64,000 nt of DNA from Helicobacteraceae bacterium (GTDB lineage Bacteria; Campylobacterota; Campylobacteria; Campylobacterales; SZUA-545), in the NCBI GenBank assembly GCA_031258155.1, contig JAIRNH010000019.1, positions 57,941-121,940 of the forward strand, read 5' to 3'. Within the stretch, counting starts at the first letter, position 1. The number at the start of each line of letters is the position of its first letter. The notes under the pieces were generated by a model. It did not search any database and was not told where the DNA came from. It saw only the letters and a list, made by a program, of their open reading frames with translations. Of this stretch, positions 15,903-25,810 are shown piece after piece. Position numbers and translations under genes: made by a program.

Positions 15903-18344
15903 CTATTCGAGAATTTCCGTCTTTAACTCGCGGCTATCCGTTCGTCCGCGATCGTCGATAACGCGGACGATAAAATTCCCGTTCCGCTTTGGCTCCCAAG
16001 AGAGCGACTCGCCTCGTTTCGCCGCGCCTATAAACTCGTCGCCTACAAACCAATAGAGCGTTTGCGTATCCGCGTCGCTTGCCGCCGAAAAAACTACGCG
16101 ACGCTCGTTAGGCTTTGAAAGTCTGATCGCATAAACGGCGTTTTTAAGCGGAGAGGAGATCGATGGCGGCTCTCCCGCTATTGGCTGATTGCGGCAGGCG
16201 CTCATATCGGGAGGCTCCCTTTTGGGCAGCCCCGCTCTGCGAAACAAGGCGAGAATATCCGAGGCGTAAAACTCGAACACCTCTAATCTGGCGTTATCCA
16301 GGTTATTAAGCGAGCAGAGCGGCTTTTTCGTAGTTTTATCGATCCATATTGGGCGATAAACCGTATCGACTTTGATCGGCGAAACGCCCGGTATGAACCA
16401 CGTATTAGCGCGTCTTTTGCACCACGCCGTAGCCAGATCGCCGCTGGAGAGGCAGACCTCGACTTTTTTAATCGTCGATGGAACGACGCGGTTTGGATCG
16501 ACAAGTTTTCGCGTGGAGCGAAGCGCGCGGGAGATTGTGAAAAACAGCGGCGCGGCGCGCTGGGCGCCCACAAAAGCCGGATTTGGTCTGTTGTCAAAAT
16601 TACCAATCCACACGACTAGCGCGTATTGCCCGATCAGCCCCGCGCACCACGCGTCCCTAAAACCGCGCGAAGTGCCTGTTTTCCAATAGATTGGCAAAGC
16701 GTCCGCCTCGGCGGGTATGCCGTCGATCCTAGGGGCGAAAGCGAGCATATCCAGCGTGATAAAACTCGCCTCGCGGCTAAGCAGCCTCTCGCCGCTTTCG
16801 GCTTCTTCGCCTATGCGGCTTACAAGCTCTTTCAGCGCGCCGCCGTTTGCCAAAAGCGCGTATAGCTTCGCCGTTTCCAGAGGCGTTACCTCGCCGCCGC
16901 CTAAAACCAAAGCAAGCCCGTAGTGCTCCTCGCTCGCCATTTTGGAGATTTTGGCGCGTTTTAGAAAGTCGTAAAAACTCGGCTCGCTTAGTTTGCTCGC
17001 CAAATAGACCGCGGGGATATTGCGGCTTTTTATCAGCGCCTGCCGCGCGCTAAGCGGACCCATAAACCCGCCGTCAAAGTTCTCCGGCTCGTAAGCGCCA
17101 AAGGACGAGGGAACGTCTTTTAACACCGTTTGCTGGTGAATAACGCCCTGATCGATCGCCAGCGCGTAGATAAACGGCTTTAGCGCGCTGCCCGGCGATC
17201 GCTTGGCGCTCAAGCCGTTAATGCGTCCGGAGATCGCGTCGCTAAAGTAATCCGCCGAACCCACCGCCGCGACGACGCGCATATTTCTCGTATCGACCAA
17301 AACCGCCGCCGCGTTATGAACGCCCAGAGAGGCGTTTTGCCGTATATGATTTTTTATGTGCGTTTCTAATAGCGTCTGCAGATCGGATTCGATCGTCGTT
17401 CGCGTAACCTGCGGCGATCTGCCCGCCATATAGTCCTCTCGCGCGAGCGCCTCCACAAAGTGCGGAGCGCGAAAAGGCATATCCTCGATCCGCCTCATCT
17501 TGAAGGGCAGTTCAAACAGCGCCGCCGTCTCGTCGTCTATCTCAAACTTCGCGCGATACTCGGCGAAAAGATCGTTTCGCGCCTCGAATAGCCCTTTGCC
17601 GGCGTAGCCCGTGTTTTTATCGATCCGCACCGTCGGCGATTGCGGAATAACGGCTAACGTTAGCGCTTCGGTCAGCGTAAGCTCGTTCAGCGGCTTGTCA
17701 AAGTAGATCAGGCTCGCCGCGCCCGCGCCTTCGATATTGCGTCCGTATGGCGCATAGTTCAGATAAGCCTCTAATATCTCCTTTTTCGAGTATCTCGTCT
17801 CTAGCCACGTCGCGCGCGCGATCTGCTCCAGCTTGCCGCCGATCGTCTTAGTGTTGAGCTTGTAGCGCATTCGGACAAGCTGCATAGTAAGCGTCGATCC
17901 GCCCTGTCTGTCGCCGCCTTTCACATAGGTTACCCACGCGCCGCGCGCCAAACTAAACGGATTGAAGCCGAGATGATAGTAAAAGTAGCGATCCTCGCGC
18001 AGTAGCGTCGCGTCGATCAGCGTTTGAGGCGTTTGACTTAGCGGCGTCCAAAGACGGAAGCGATCGTCTTTGGCGAGCGTAAGCCGCAGCAAAGCGCCGT
18101 TAGCGTCGTAGTAAGCGGCGGAAAAAAGCAGATCGTTTTGCAACGGCTCTTTGGGAAACAGGCGCGGCAGATAGACGATCGCCAACGCTATCGCCGCGAT
18201 TACCGCCGCGTTCGAGACAAACGCCCATACGCGACCCAGCGCGCGCCTAACGACGCTCCCCTTGCCGCGCGCGCGTTTATCCGTCGCGTTTGCCCCCGCA
18301 AACTCTCCGCGCTTAGGCGACAATCGTTTAACGCGCCTAAACAA
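15903..18344 (-). CDS. pbpC: Penicillin-binding protein 1C (bifunctional peptidoglycan synthase)
   Basis: An 813-residue class A PBP. A cytoplasmic basic tail and membrane anchor (about residues 38-60) precede the GT51 glycosyltransferase domain: EDRYFYYHLGFNP (catalytic Glu), GGSTLTMQLVRM and a KKEILEAYLN segment. The transpeptidase domain has SPGSALKPF (Ser about 387 in SxxK), SRN as the SxN motif and YWKTGTSRGF (KTG). The C-terminal region, about 720-813, matches the BiPBP_C domain typical of the PbpC subfamily. It starts 13 bp after the alpha-2-macroglobulin gene, the well-known pbpC/yfhM partnership. Family knowledge suggests a repair role when the envelope is breached by proteases. Confidence 0.95.
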   Translation of the reverse strand: MFRRVKRLSPKRGEFAGANATDKRARGKGSVVRRALGRVWAFVSNAAVIAAIALAIVYLPRLFPKEPLQNDLLFSAAYYDANGALLRLTLAKDDRFRLWTPLSQTPQTLIDATLLREDRYFYYHLGFNPFSLARGAWVTYVKGGDRQGGSTLTMQLVRMRYKLNTKTIGGKLEQIARATWLETRYSKKEILEAYLNYAPYGRNIEGAGAASLIYFDKPLNELTLTEALTLAVIPQSPTVRIDKNTGYAGKGLFEARNDLFAEYRAKFEIDDETAALFELPFKMRRIEDMPFRAPHFVEALAREDYMAGRSPQVTRTTIESDLQTLLETHIKNHIRQNASLGVHNAAAVLVDTRNMRVVAAVGSADYFSDAISGRINGLSAKRSPGSALKPFIYALAIDQGVIHQQTVLKDVPSSFGAYEPENFDGGFMGPLSARQALIKSRNIPAVYLASKLSEPSFYDFLKRAKISKMASEEHYGLALVLGGGEVTPLETAKLYALLANGGALKELVSRIGEEAESGERLLSREASFITLDMLAFAPRIDGIPAEADALPIYWKTGTSRGFRDAWCAGLIGQYALVVWIGNFDNRPNPAFVGAQRAAPLFFTISRALRSTRKLVDPNRVVPSTIKKVEVCLSSGDLATAWCKRRANTWFIPGVSPIKVDTVYRPIWIDKTTKKPLCSLNNLDNARLEVFEFYASDILALFRRAGLPKREPPDMSACRNQPIAGEPPSISSPLKNAVYAIRLSKPNERRVVFSAASDADTQTLYWFVGDEFIGAAKRGESLSWEPKRNGNFIVRVIDDRGRTDSRELKTEILE

Positions 18345-18357
18345 CGCCGATCGCGCT

Positions 18358-21300
18358 CTATTCGGCGGCTTTTACGACAATTTTGCCGCTGCCAAGACCA
18401 AGCGCTTGAATCTCTCGATCATACATCGCCTCGGCGAAGATCGGCGCGGTCTCGTAAATGCCCGCGTTTGTCGCCTTGATCTGATAGCTAAAGCTCGCCG
18501 TGTCGCGTCCTACCTCGCCGTAGAGCAATACGCGATCCTCTCTCGCGTCGGAGTAATCCAAGTAAAAATTATCGACGCTTGTCGCAAACGGCGACACATA
18601 GCCTCTATATCCGCTCGCTCGCTCCTCTCGCCCGTAGTCCTCGTCCTCGTCGTATTCTTCGTCGTTATCCTCGCTCGAAGCCCGCGCGTTAGAGGTTTGC
18701 GGGACAATCTCAAAGCCGCCCGGAAGCAGATCGATAATCGCGGTGTTGCCGATCGCGTTGGGACCTAACGCCTTGACGCGAACCGTTACATTGATCACGT
18801 CGCCCACGACAATCTCGTTAATTTTCTTACCGTTCGCGTCCGCGTATTCCCGATAGACTTCCAACCCTTTTTTGATAGGCTCTTTAGGCAAGACGCGCTC
18901 GTAACCCTCCTGCGAAACGACATACCACGCGCTGGCGCCTTCGTTTTTGAAGATGATCTCGCGATCGTCTTTTGTGAAAGCGCCCGAAACAATTACGCCC
19001 TCTATTTTGCCGATGTCGCGCGTTTGATTGGCGGCGTTTTTCGCCGCGATCGAAAGCGCCTCGTCGCTGGGCGAGCTTAGCTTGCCAAAACTATCCAAAG
19101 CCAGAGCGCACCACGCCGCCGAAACCGTCGTGTAGCGGTTCTGATGCAAAGCCAGAGCTATATTCTCAAGCGCCTGCGGCGGAACATCCGCCGCTTTTTC
19201 AGGAAAGTGCTTGCCGATCAAGTAGATAGTCGTCGCATTGACCACGAGCGGATCGTAGTAATCTCTCGACCACCACGCGGCGGTATAGGCGCGCGCAAGC
19301 GCGTTCCACTGCTTCTGCATCAGCGCGTCGGCTTCTTTGTCCATCTTTAAGAGTTTGTAGGTCGCCGCGAGATAGAGCGCCGCCGGATCGTTTTCATAGG
19401 TCTGCTCGTAATGCAGTTTTAACGCCGAAAGCGTCGAGTTTAGGTGGTTTGTCGTTACCTGCCCCTGCCTTGTAAGCAGATAGATCGCGTAAGCGCGCAT
19501 TCTAAGACCGCCTAAATCCTCGATCGATCTGTCCGCCGCCAACGACGATAGGTAGTTGTTCAACCCCGTTAGCAAAGAGACGTTTATCTGTTTGCCGCGC
19601 TCTTTTGCCTCGATCAGAAAATTAACCGCGTAGGCGCTCACAAACCGATCGCCCGAATAGGTCGTCTCCCATAAGCCGACCGCGCCCCTAGAGTTTTGGC
19701 GCGATTGCAAAATGCTCGAAACGCGCGATAGTTTTACCTCCGCGCTCTCGCCGCTCAGCGCTTTTTGATACGGCTCTACGACCAACGAGGCTAACGCGCC
19801 GCTGACAAGCTGTTCGGAGCATAGGTGCGGGTAGTTGTAAAGATAGGTCGTTAGCGCGTTGGAGAGAATTAGCGGCGATCGCGAAACAAAGGCGTTTCGT
19901 TTTGCGAAAGCCTCGTAAAGATCGCGATCGTTTTGCACGCTCTCCTCGCTCGAAGCCATTCGCTTAGCCTGACTCGCCGCTCTTAGCGGGACTAACGGGC
20001 GAACGGACGTCGTGGCGATTCTTTGCGCCGAGTAGGTTTTGGGTCCGTTCGCGTAAGAGGCTTTGAATATCAACTCCGCGCCGCCAAGCTCTTGAGTAGC
20101 CCTAACCTTAAAGCGCGCGAAAGCCTCTCTCTGCGGCGCTATGTTAAGCGCGACCTCTTTTTCGCCCACGATCTCCAGACGTTTATTGACGCTCAAGGTT
20201 AATTTGATGGGAACCGCCTCGTCTTCGGGCAGACCCTCTATGTTGTTGGACAGCCCCGCCGTAACCTCAAACTCGTCGCCCGGCGCGGCGGTGAAAGGCG
20301 CGTTTGGCGTGATAACGAAATCGTCGCGCACGACCACGCTCGTCTGCGCCGCGCCTATTTTGCCCGCCGATACGATCAGCGCCATCACGCGCAACCTGCC
20401 GTTAAAGTAATCGGGCGTTTTCCACTCGAAACTCTTTTCGCCGTCTATATCCACGACGCCGCTCCAAAACGCCACGGGCTTTTCCACCTTGCGCTTAAAC
20501 GGATTAAGCTGACGGCTGGCGGACGGCGACGAGTCCTCAGCAAAATCGTCGCCGCTCGGTTGCGCGGCGAGCCGTTCAAAGCGGCTAAACTCCGGCAAAA
20601 TTAGGTCGAGTATCTGCAAGCTCTCCACGCCGAGCGCTTTCTTTTGGAAGAAGAAGTTAAGCGGATTAGTAAAAGCGTAGCCCGCCGCTTGCAATATGCC
20701 TTCGTCAACGCCGAACACGATCGCCTTTTGTCTGCCCTGCGTGGTCAGTTTTACGGCGATCGGCTGCGCGGGCTTGACAAGCGCGGGCGCGTCAAGATTG
20801 GTTTGCGCTCTTTTATCGTCCAGCGAGACTCTAAACGGCGCCACCGCGTAGCTAAGCGGGCTGACAAACACCTCGTCGCTATTAAAATCGCGGACAAACT
20901 GCACGTTTACATAGCCGTTGCCGACAAGATCGCGCGGAACGCTAATCGTCTCTATCGCGCTTGTAGTCGTCGTCTTAAACCACTTGAAGGCGTATATTTT
21001 GTCTTTTTCTATCGTGATTAGACCGCTACCCGCATAAGGCGCCGTAATCGCAAGCTCGATCTCCTCGCCGTTTTTATACTCTTGTTTGGAGAGTTGAAGT
21101 TCGAGTTCGGAGTTGCGCTCTTTGGAGCGATCGACGTTCGCCTCGCCCGCTATCGCGTAGTAGGTTTTATACAGAACGTCGCCGCTTTTGTTTTTCACCA
21201 GCAACTTGTAACCGCCCGGCTTTGCCGTATCGATCCTGTATGGCGATCCCGCTTTGGCGATCGCGAAGGGTTTGTCGCCTTGCGAAACCTCTACCAGTTT

Positions 21301-24300
21301 GGATTGATACTTATAAACGCCGCTATCTTGCATCGTCAAGACGGAAATATACTTTTGCTCCCATATCTCCAGCGCAAGATCGTTTAAGGCGATCTGCTCT
21401 AGTTTGGGATCGACCGCCGCGAAGGTAAGCGATCGCTCCGTATTTTTCTTGATATAGTTCAGATCGCCGTCGGGTTTCGCGCCCACGAGATAGTCGTTAG
21501 GCGAAACGATCGCGCTTACGCTCGCCGCCACGCTTCTGCCCGCGCCCTGCTCGAACACTTCGGCAAACAGCGTCATCTGATAGCTTGCGCGCTCGTGCGA
21601 CTGATTGATTAGCGGCAACGAAGTCTCGCCGTTTTGATCGGTTTTTCTCTCTTCTAAATCAAACTCGAAACGATTATTTGTCGCGAGCGAATCGTAAAAA
21701 CTATAGCCGGCATACTCTTTGAAACTAAACGCCGTCGGATTCAAGATCGCTCTCGAAGCCACGCGGCGGTTTTCGGCGGGCGTTCCGAAAAGGTTCTCGG
21801 CTTTTACGACCGCTTTCAGCTCGTCGGGCTTGAACCAGCCTTTTTTCAGTCTAGGTAGAAGACGCAGATCGATCTTGGTTTTGTCGGGCTCAAACTCTCT
21901 TAGCGCGATAGTCGTCCCGCCCAGATAAACGCCCGCCTTCTTTCTGTCTCCGTAACTAGGCGAAACGATAAGTTGAACGCTCCAGTTGCCCGTCGGCGCG
22001 TTTTCCGGAGTTTCAAACTCGATCTCGTTCAAGCCGCTTTCGTCGAGCCTAAGGTCCCTGCGCGTAAATTGCTGCCCTCTAGCGTCATACACGTTCGCCA
22101 CGACGGGAATGCCGTTAAACGGAATATCCCAATCCTGCGCCCGCACGATCGAGGCGATATGCACGTTCTCCCCGGGTCGATACAGTCCGCGATCGCTAAA
22201 TATATAAGCGGTTAATTTGCCGCGCTCGGGAGAATCAAACTCGCCGCCTACGTCGAAGCGCGAATAGTCCAAGACGCGATCGTAGCCGCCGTAACTTGTA
22301 AAGGGCAGGAAGGTCGAGTCGTCCTCTTTTTGAGCCAGATACATAATCGGCGTTTTTTCATTCTTCAAATGCTCTAACGAGCCAAAACGCGCTCTGCCGA
22401 CCTCGTTTGTAACGGCGGTCGCGACGGGCTCGCCGTTGCGTCCTAACACCGAAACTTTGACGCCTTCGACGGGCGTTCCGTCTCTGACCGATTGCGCGAA
22501 TATGTCGCGCGAGCCGTCCGCCGATCGTTTGGCGATCAGGGCGAGATCGGAGACAACCACAAGCCGCCGTCCGCCGGAGCCATAGTTTTCCGTGCTGTTG
22601 TTATCGGGATTCCATGCCGAAAGCGTTAGCAAGAAAACGCCTGTAAGCTCTTTGCCAGATCCAAGATAGCGATCGAGATCGATCGAGTTATACGAAACTT
22701 TGCCGCTCGCCGTTCGCGGCAATCTTTGCAGGTGGGTAAAGTTTTCTATGAAATAGCCCTGTTTGCCGTAGTCAAACCGAAGCTCTTGAAAATTGTAACC
22801 GCCGCTTCCGAAATTGATCAGGTGGTGTAGTTGCGTCGGGATTACGCGATCGATATCCAATCTAAGCCCCGCGGCGTTTCTCGTCGCGACCGCGATTTTG
22901 CGCTCGCCCTTGAGCGAGAGCAAAGAGCCGGAGGCGGCAAATTTAATCGTCTTTGGAAACTCTGGGATACGAAAGGCGTAACGCAAAGCGTCTTTTGCTT
23001 TGTAGCCGCCTACGGTTACAATGTTTTTGCTAATTGTTAAATATATGTATCTATTTGGATCGCCCTTATATTTGAAACTGACCAGTTTTTGCGCGCCGCT
23101 ATCCGTATCGTCAAGCGTCAGCTTCATCGGTTGCGAGAGCGCTAAAATCTCGTCGGTTATATCGTCGTTCGCGCTCCAGCGATAGTCTTTTTGCGAGACT
23201 TTGCGGGGATCAGGGTGATCTTTGGGCAAGAGCCACGCTTTTACCTCTTTGGCGATCGCCGTCGGCTCTACTCCATCGACAAGCGCGATCGCCAACACCT
23301 GCGTCTGTTCGTCGTTCTCGCCTTCGGCAAGCGTCAAAAAGGCGTTTTGCACGACTTGACGGTAGGGGCTAGGCACGCTTATCGACACGTTTTTAGCATC
23401 GCTTGTCGCTTGCCCGCCCAGCGAAGATTTGACCCCTTTGGCTATGTTGAGAGCCATATAGCTATCAACTTCGGGAAGGGTTACAAATTCGCTTCTGACC
23501 CACGCGCGCAGTTTTTTCTCGTCGTATTTGACGACGAATTTGAAAGGTTTTGGCGCGATCTTATATTTATCGGGCGCTTGCAGTTGCATCGTAAGCGCCT
23601 TTTCAAAACTCGCGGGATCGACGGGGTAGTTAAACGAAACCTCGTAGATCGCGTTTTTCTCGCTCGGTTTTTCGGGGTTTTGATACAACTCTCTTTGGGC
23701 GAAACTATAGCTGAACGGCTCGACCGTCCATGCGTATTCGCTCCGAGATAAGTCGTAGTCCGACGCGATTAGCGTTTTTGGATCGAGCTTAACCTCGTAG
23801 CGTTGTCCAACCTGCCAATCTACGCTTGGCTGGAAAACCAAATAGCCCGAGTTCGCCCACGTCCAGTTGCCGTCGATCGACGGCGACACGCTCGCGCCCT
23901 GCGTAATCTGTTTGCCTACGTTTTCTAGCGGCGCCACGCCGGCGGCAAAGCTAATAGCTAAGGGATAAATCGAAACTTGCGTTTGAGAGTAATCGGTTCT
24001 AGACGGCGCGTAAAAATACGCGTTAGCCGTGATCTGCTCCGTCGGAGCGACGTCGATCGGTTTTGGACGGTTGTCGTACCAGACGTAACCGACATACGAG
24101 CCGGCGGCAATCGCAAGCGCCGCTACGACGACGACCGCGCTTAACGTCTTGTGCGCGGCGATCTTGCCCCCCGCAAAGCCCAAAGCTCCGCCGACAGCCC
24201 TTAGCCACGGCGGACTTTGCCAATTAACGCTGCCAAATACGCCGCGTAAAATCCATTTCGCGACGCGCCAAATAAACGACGGAACTCTTCCCAAAAAACG

Positions 24301-24312
24301 CAAAACTTTCAT
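18358..24312 (-). CDS. Bacterial alpha-2-macroglobulin (YfhM/ECAM-like) with thioester motif
   Basis: A 1984-residue periplasmic protease trap. The N-terminus is a basic cytoplasmic stretch and one membrane segment (about residues 58-78) with no lipobox, so it is anchored as a transmembrane protein rather than as a lipoprotein as in E. coli. MG-domain features include FSDRGLYRPGENVH; the thioester site is YPHLCSEQL (Cys about 1497; family pattern CxEQ), so covalent trapping should be possible. A bait-like segment rich in charged and Ser residues occurs near DDFAEDSSPSAS. The alpha-helical TED domain follows, and an acidic low-complexity stretch (DNDEEYDEDEDYG) lies near residue 1885. It is the first gene of a two-gene operon with pbpC. 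Confidence 0.95.
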   Translation of the reverse strand: MKVLRFLGRVPSFIWRVAKWILRGVFGSVNWQSPPWLRAVGGALGFAGGKIAAHKTLSAVVVVAALAIAAGSYVGYVWYDNRPKPIDVAPTEQITANAYFYAPSRTDYSQTQVSIYPLAISFAAGVAPLENVGKQITQGASVSPSIDGNWTWANSGYLVFQPSVDWQVGQRYEVKLDPKTLIASDYDLSRSEYAWTVEPFSYSFAQRELYQNPEKPSEKNAIYEVSFNYPVDPASFEKALTMQLQAPDKYKIAPKPFKFVVKYDEKKLRAWVRSEFVTLPEVDSYMALNIAKGVKSSLGGQATSDAKNVSISVPSPYRQVVQNAFLTLAEGENDEQTQVLAIALVDGVEPTAIAKEVKAWLLPKDHPDPRKVSQKDYRWSANDDITDEILALSQPMKLTLDDTDSGAQKLVSFKYKGDPNRYIYLTISKNIVTVGGYKAKDALRYAFRIPEFPKTIKFAASGSLLSLKGERKIAVATRNAAGLRLDIDRVIPTQLHHLINFGSGGYNFQELRFDYGKQGYFIENFTHLQRLPRTASGKVSYNSIDLDRYLGSGKELTGVFLLTLSAWNPDNNSTENYGSGGRRLVVVSDLALIAKRSADGSRDIFAQSVRDGTPVEGVKVSVLGRNGEPVATAVTNEVGRARFGSLEHLKNEKTPIMYLAQKEDDSTFLPFTSYGGYDRVLDYSRFDVGGEFDSPERGKLTAYIFSDRGLYRPGENVHIASIVRAQDWDIPFNGIPVVANVYDARGQQFTRRDLRLDESGLNEIEFETPENAPTGNWSVQLIVSPSYGDRKKAGVYLGGTTIALREFEPDKTKIDLRLLPRLKKGWFKPDELKAVVKAENLFGTPAENRRVASRAILNPTAFSFKEYAGYSFYDSLATNNRFEFDLEERKTDQNGETSLPLINQSHERASYQMTLFAEVFEQGAGRSVAASVSAIVSPNDYLVGAKPDGDLNYIKKNTERSLTFAAVDPKLEQIALNDLALEIWEQKYISVLTMQDSGVYKYQSKLVEVSQGDKPFAIAKAGSPYRIDTAKPGGYKLLVKNKSGDVLYKTYYAIAGEANVDRSKERNSELELQLSKQEYKNGEEIELAITAPYAGSGLITIEKDKIYAFKWFKTTTTSAIETISVPRDLVGNGYVNVQFVRDFNSDEVFVSPLSYAVAPFRVSLDDKRAQTNLDAPALVKPAQPIAVKLTTQGRQKAIVFGVDEGILQAAGYAFTNPLNFFFQKKALGVESLQILDLILPEFSRFERLAAQPSGDDFAEDSSPSASRQLNPFKRKVEKPVAFWSGVVDIDGEKSFEWKTPDYFNGRLRVMALIVSAGKIGAAQTSVVVRDDFVITPNAPFTAAPGDEFEVTAGLSNNIEGLPEDEAVPIKLTLSVNKRLEIVGEKEVALNIAPQREAFARFKVRATQELGGAELIFKASYANGPKTYSAQRIATTSVRPLVPLRAASQAKRMASSEESVQNDRDLYEAFAKRNAFVSRSPLILSNALTTYLYNYPHLCSEQLVSGALASLVVEPYQKALSGESAEVKLSRVSSILQSRQNSRGAVGLWETTYSGDRFVSAYAVNFLIEAKERGKQINVSLLTGLNNYLSSLAADRSIEDLGGLRMRAYAIYLLTRQGQVTTNHLNSTLSALKLHYEQTYENDPAALYLAATYKLLKMDKEADALMQKQWNALARAYTAAWWSRDYYDPLVVNATTIYLIGKHFPEKAADVPPQALENIALALHQNRYTTVSAAWCALALDSFGKLSSPSDEALSIAAKNAANQTRDIGKIEGVIVSGAFTKDDREIIFKNEGASAWYVVSQEGYERVLPKEPIKKGLEVYREYADANGKKINEIVVGDVINVTVRVKALGPNAIGNTAIIDLLPGGFEIVPQTSNARASSEDNDEEYDEDEDYGREERASGYRGYVSPFATSVDNFYLDYSDAREDRVLLYGEVGRDTASFSYQIKATNAGIYETAPIFAEAMYDREIQALGLGSGKIVVKAAE

Positions 24313-24455
24313 CGTCTTCCCTTAACTGAATAGGTCTTGCGTATTGTATATAATCTAGCCTTGCCGCGCGTTAAACGTAATTTGAGTTAATCGGCTATCG
24401 TTCGCAAAGCCGATTTTGCGTATGCTTTCGCAAATACTTTAACAAAAGGTTGGCA

Positions 24456-25370
24456 ATGGCGCCGTTTAGCATTTTTCTGATTTGCATAGCGATTGTAATC
24501 GTGTTGACGATTCTCAAAGGGATCGTGATCGTTTCGCAAGCCGAAGTGCGCATGGTCGAACGATTGGGCAAGTTTGATCGCGAATTAAAAGCGGGCTTTC
24601 ATCTGATTGTGCCGTTTATCGAGCGGGTGGCGGCGATTCTTAGCACAAAAGAGCATATCATCAATATCCCGCGTCAACCTGTGATCACGCGCGATAACGT
24701 AACGATTCATATCGACGGAATCGTCTTTATCGCCGTAACCGAACCGTATAAAACCACCTACAACGTTACCAACTATCAGTTGGCGGTTTCAAACCTCGCG
24801 CTAACGACGCTTAGAAGCGAGATCGGCGCGATGACGCTAGACGAGATTCTATCCAATCGCGAACATATCAACTCGCGTATCTTGGTTATTTTGGACGAAG
24901 CGGGCGCAAACTGGGGGACGAAGGTTACGCGCATCGAGATTAGCGACATCGCCGTGCCGATCGAGATTCAAGAGGCGATGAGCATGCAGATGAAAGCCGA
25001 ACGCGAAAAACGAGCGATCGAGCTTAAAGCGCAGGCGGACAAAGAGGCGGTGATCCGATCGTCGGAAGCCTATAAAGCCGAGCAGTTTCTAAAAGCCGAA
25101 GCGATCGAGAGAATGGCGGACGCGCAAGCCTTTCAGGTCAGGGCGATCGCCAAGGCGCAACAGGAGGCGATCGAGGTTATCGCGACGGCGATTGGTCAAA
25201 ACGCGCAGTCGGCGGAGTATCTGCTGGCAAAAGATAGGATCGCGGCGTTTAACGAACTTGCCAAAAGTCCGAGCAAAGACAAGATCGTCGTGCCTTACGA
25301 AGCGGTCGATCTAATCGGAGCTTTGACGGTTTTTGGCGATACGCTCAAAAAAACGGTCGCCAAATCTTAA
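24456..25370 (+). CDS. SPFH/Band 7 membrane protein (QmcA/stomatin-like)
   Basis: A 304-residue protein with one N-terminal membrane segment (about 3-24), an SPFH domain at about 25-190 (VRMVERLGKFDRELKAGFH, TRDNVTIHIDG, YQLAVSNLALTTLRSEIG) and a long Ala/Glu/Lys-rich coiled coil from about 185 to 260. Such proteins form large membrane scaffolds. ATG 24456 is chosen since AAAAGG lies six bases upstream; an in-frame TTG at 24450 overlaps that site. The nfeD gene follows after 14 bp, the conserved SPFH-NfeD pairing, and the NfeD product probably binds this one. Confidence 0.92.
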   Translation: MAPFSIFLICIAIVIVLTILKGIVIVSQAEVRMVERLGKFDRELKAGFHLIVPFIERVAAILSTKEHIINIPRQPVITRDNVTIHIDGIVFIAVTEPYKTTYNVTNYQLAVSNLALTTLRSEIGAMTLDEILSNREHINSRILVILDEAGANWGTKVTRIEISDIAVPIEIQEAMSMQMKAEREKRAIELKAQADKEAVIRSSEAYKAEQFLKAEAIERMADAQAFQVRAIAKAQQEAIEVIATAIGQNAQSAEYLLAKDRIAAFNELAKSPSKDKIVVPYEAVDLIGALTVFGDTLKKTVAKS

Positions 25371-25384
25371 ACTAAAGGGCAAAA

Positions 25385-25810
25385 ATGGAGATCGGCGCGT
25401 GGGTGTTGATCGCGGGCGCGGCGCTGATCGCGCTGGAGCTTGCGACGGGCGGATTTTTCTTGCTTTGGTATGGAATAGGGCTTGCGATCAGCGGCGCGGT
25501 CGGCTGGGCGATTGGAAGCGATAAATGGGCGTGGCAGATTGCGATCGGACTCGCGATCGGTTTGGCGTTAATGATCGTCTTTCGCAAGCGGTTGGTTCGC
25601 AAACGGCGCGACGAGCCCAAAGACGAGTTTTTGCTTGAAGAGGGCGAAGGGACGGTTAAAGACGACGTTTTGGTCGAGTTTCGCGGCACGCTGTGGCAAT
25701 ACGACGCGCCTGACGGGGCGCGGTTTGCCGCCGGCGAGCGGGTGAACGTCCGCCACGCTTCGGGATTGCGCGTTTTTATCGAGAAAAAGAAGGAGCGCAA
25801 ATCGGCTTGA
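25385..25810 (+). CDS. NfeD family membrane protein
   Basis: A 141-residue protein: two or three hydrophobic segments (about 4-24, 28-47 and 50-68), a basic loop (RKRLVRKRR), then a soluble OB-fold NfeD domain with the usual GTVKDDVL...RGTLWQYDAPDGARFAAGERVNV pattern (only parts quoted). It is the short type lacking the serine protease domain. It follows the SPFH gene by 14 bp and likely modulates that scaffold. Confidence 0.9.
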   Translation: MEIGAWVLIAGAALIALELATGGFFLLWYGIGLAISGAVGWAIGSDKWAWQIAIGLAIGLALMIVFRKRLVRKRRDEPKDEFLLEEGEGTVKDDVLVEFRGTLWQYDAPDGARFAAGERVNVRHASGLRVFIEKKKERKSA

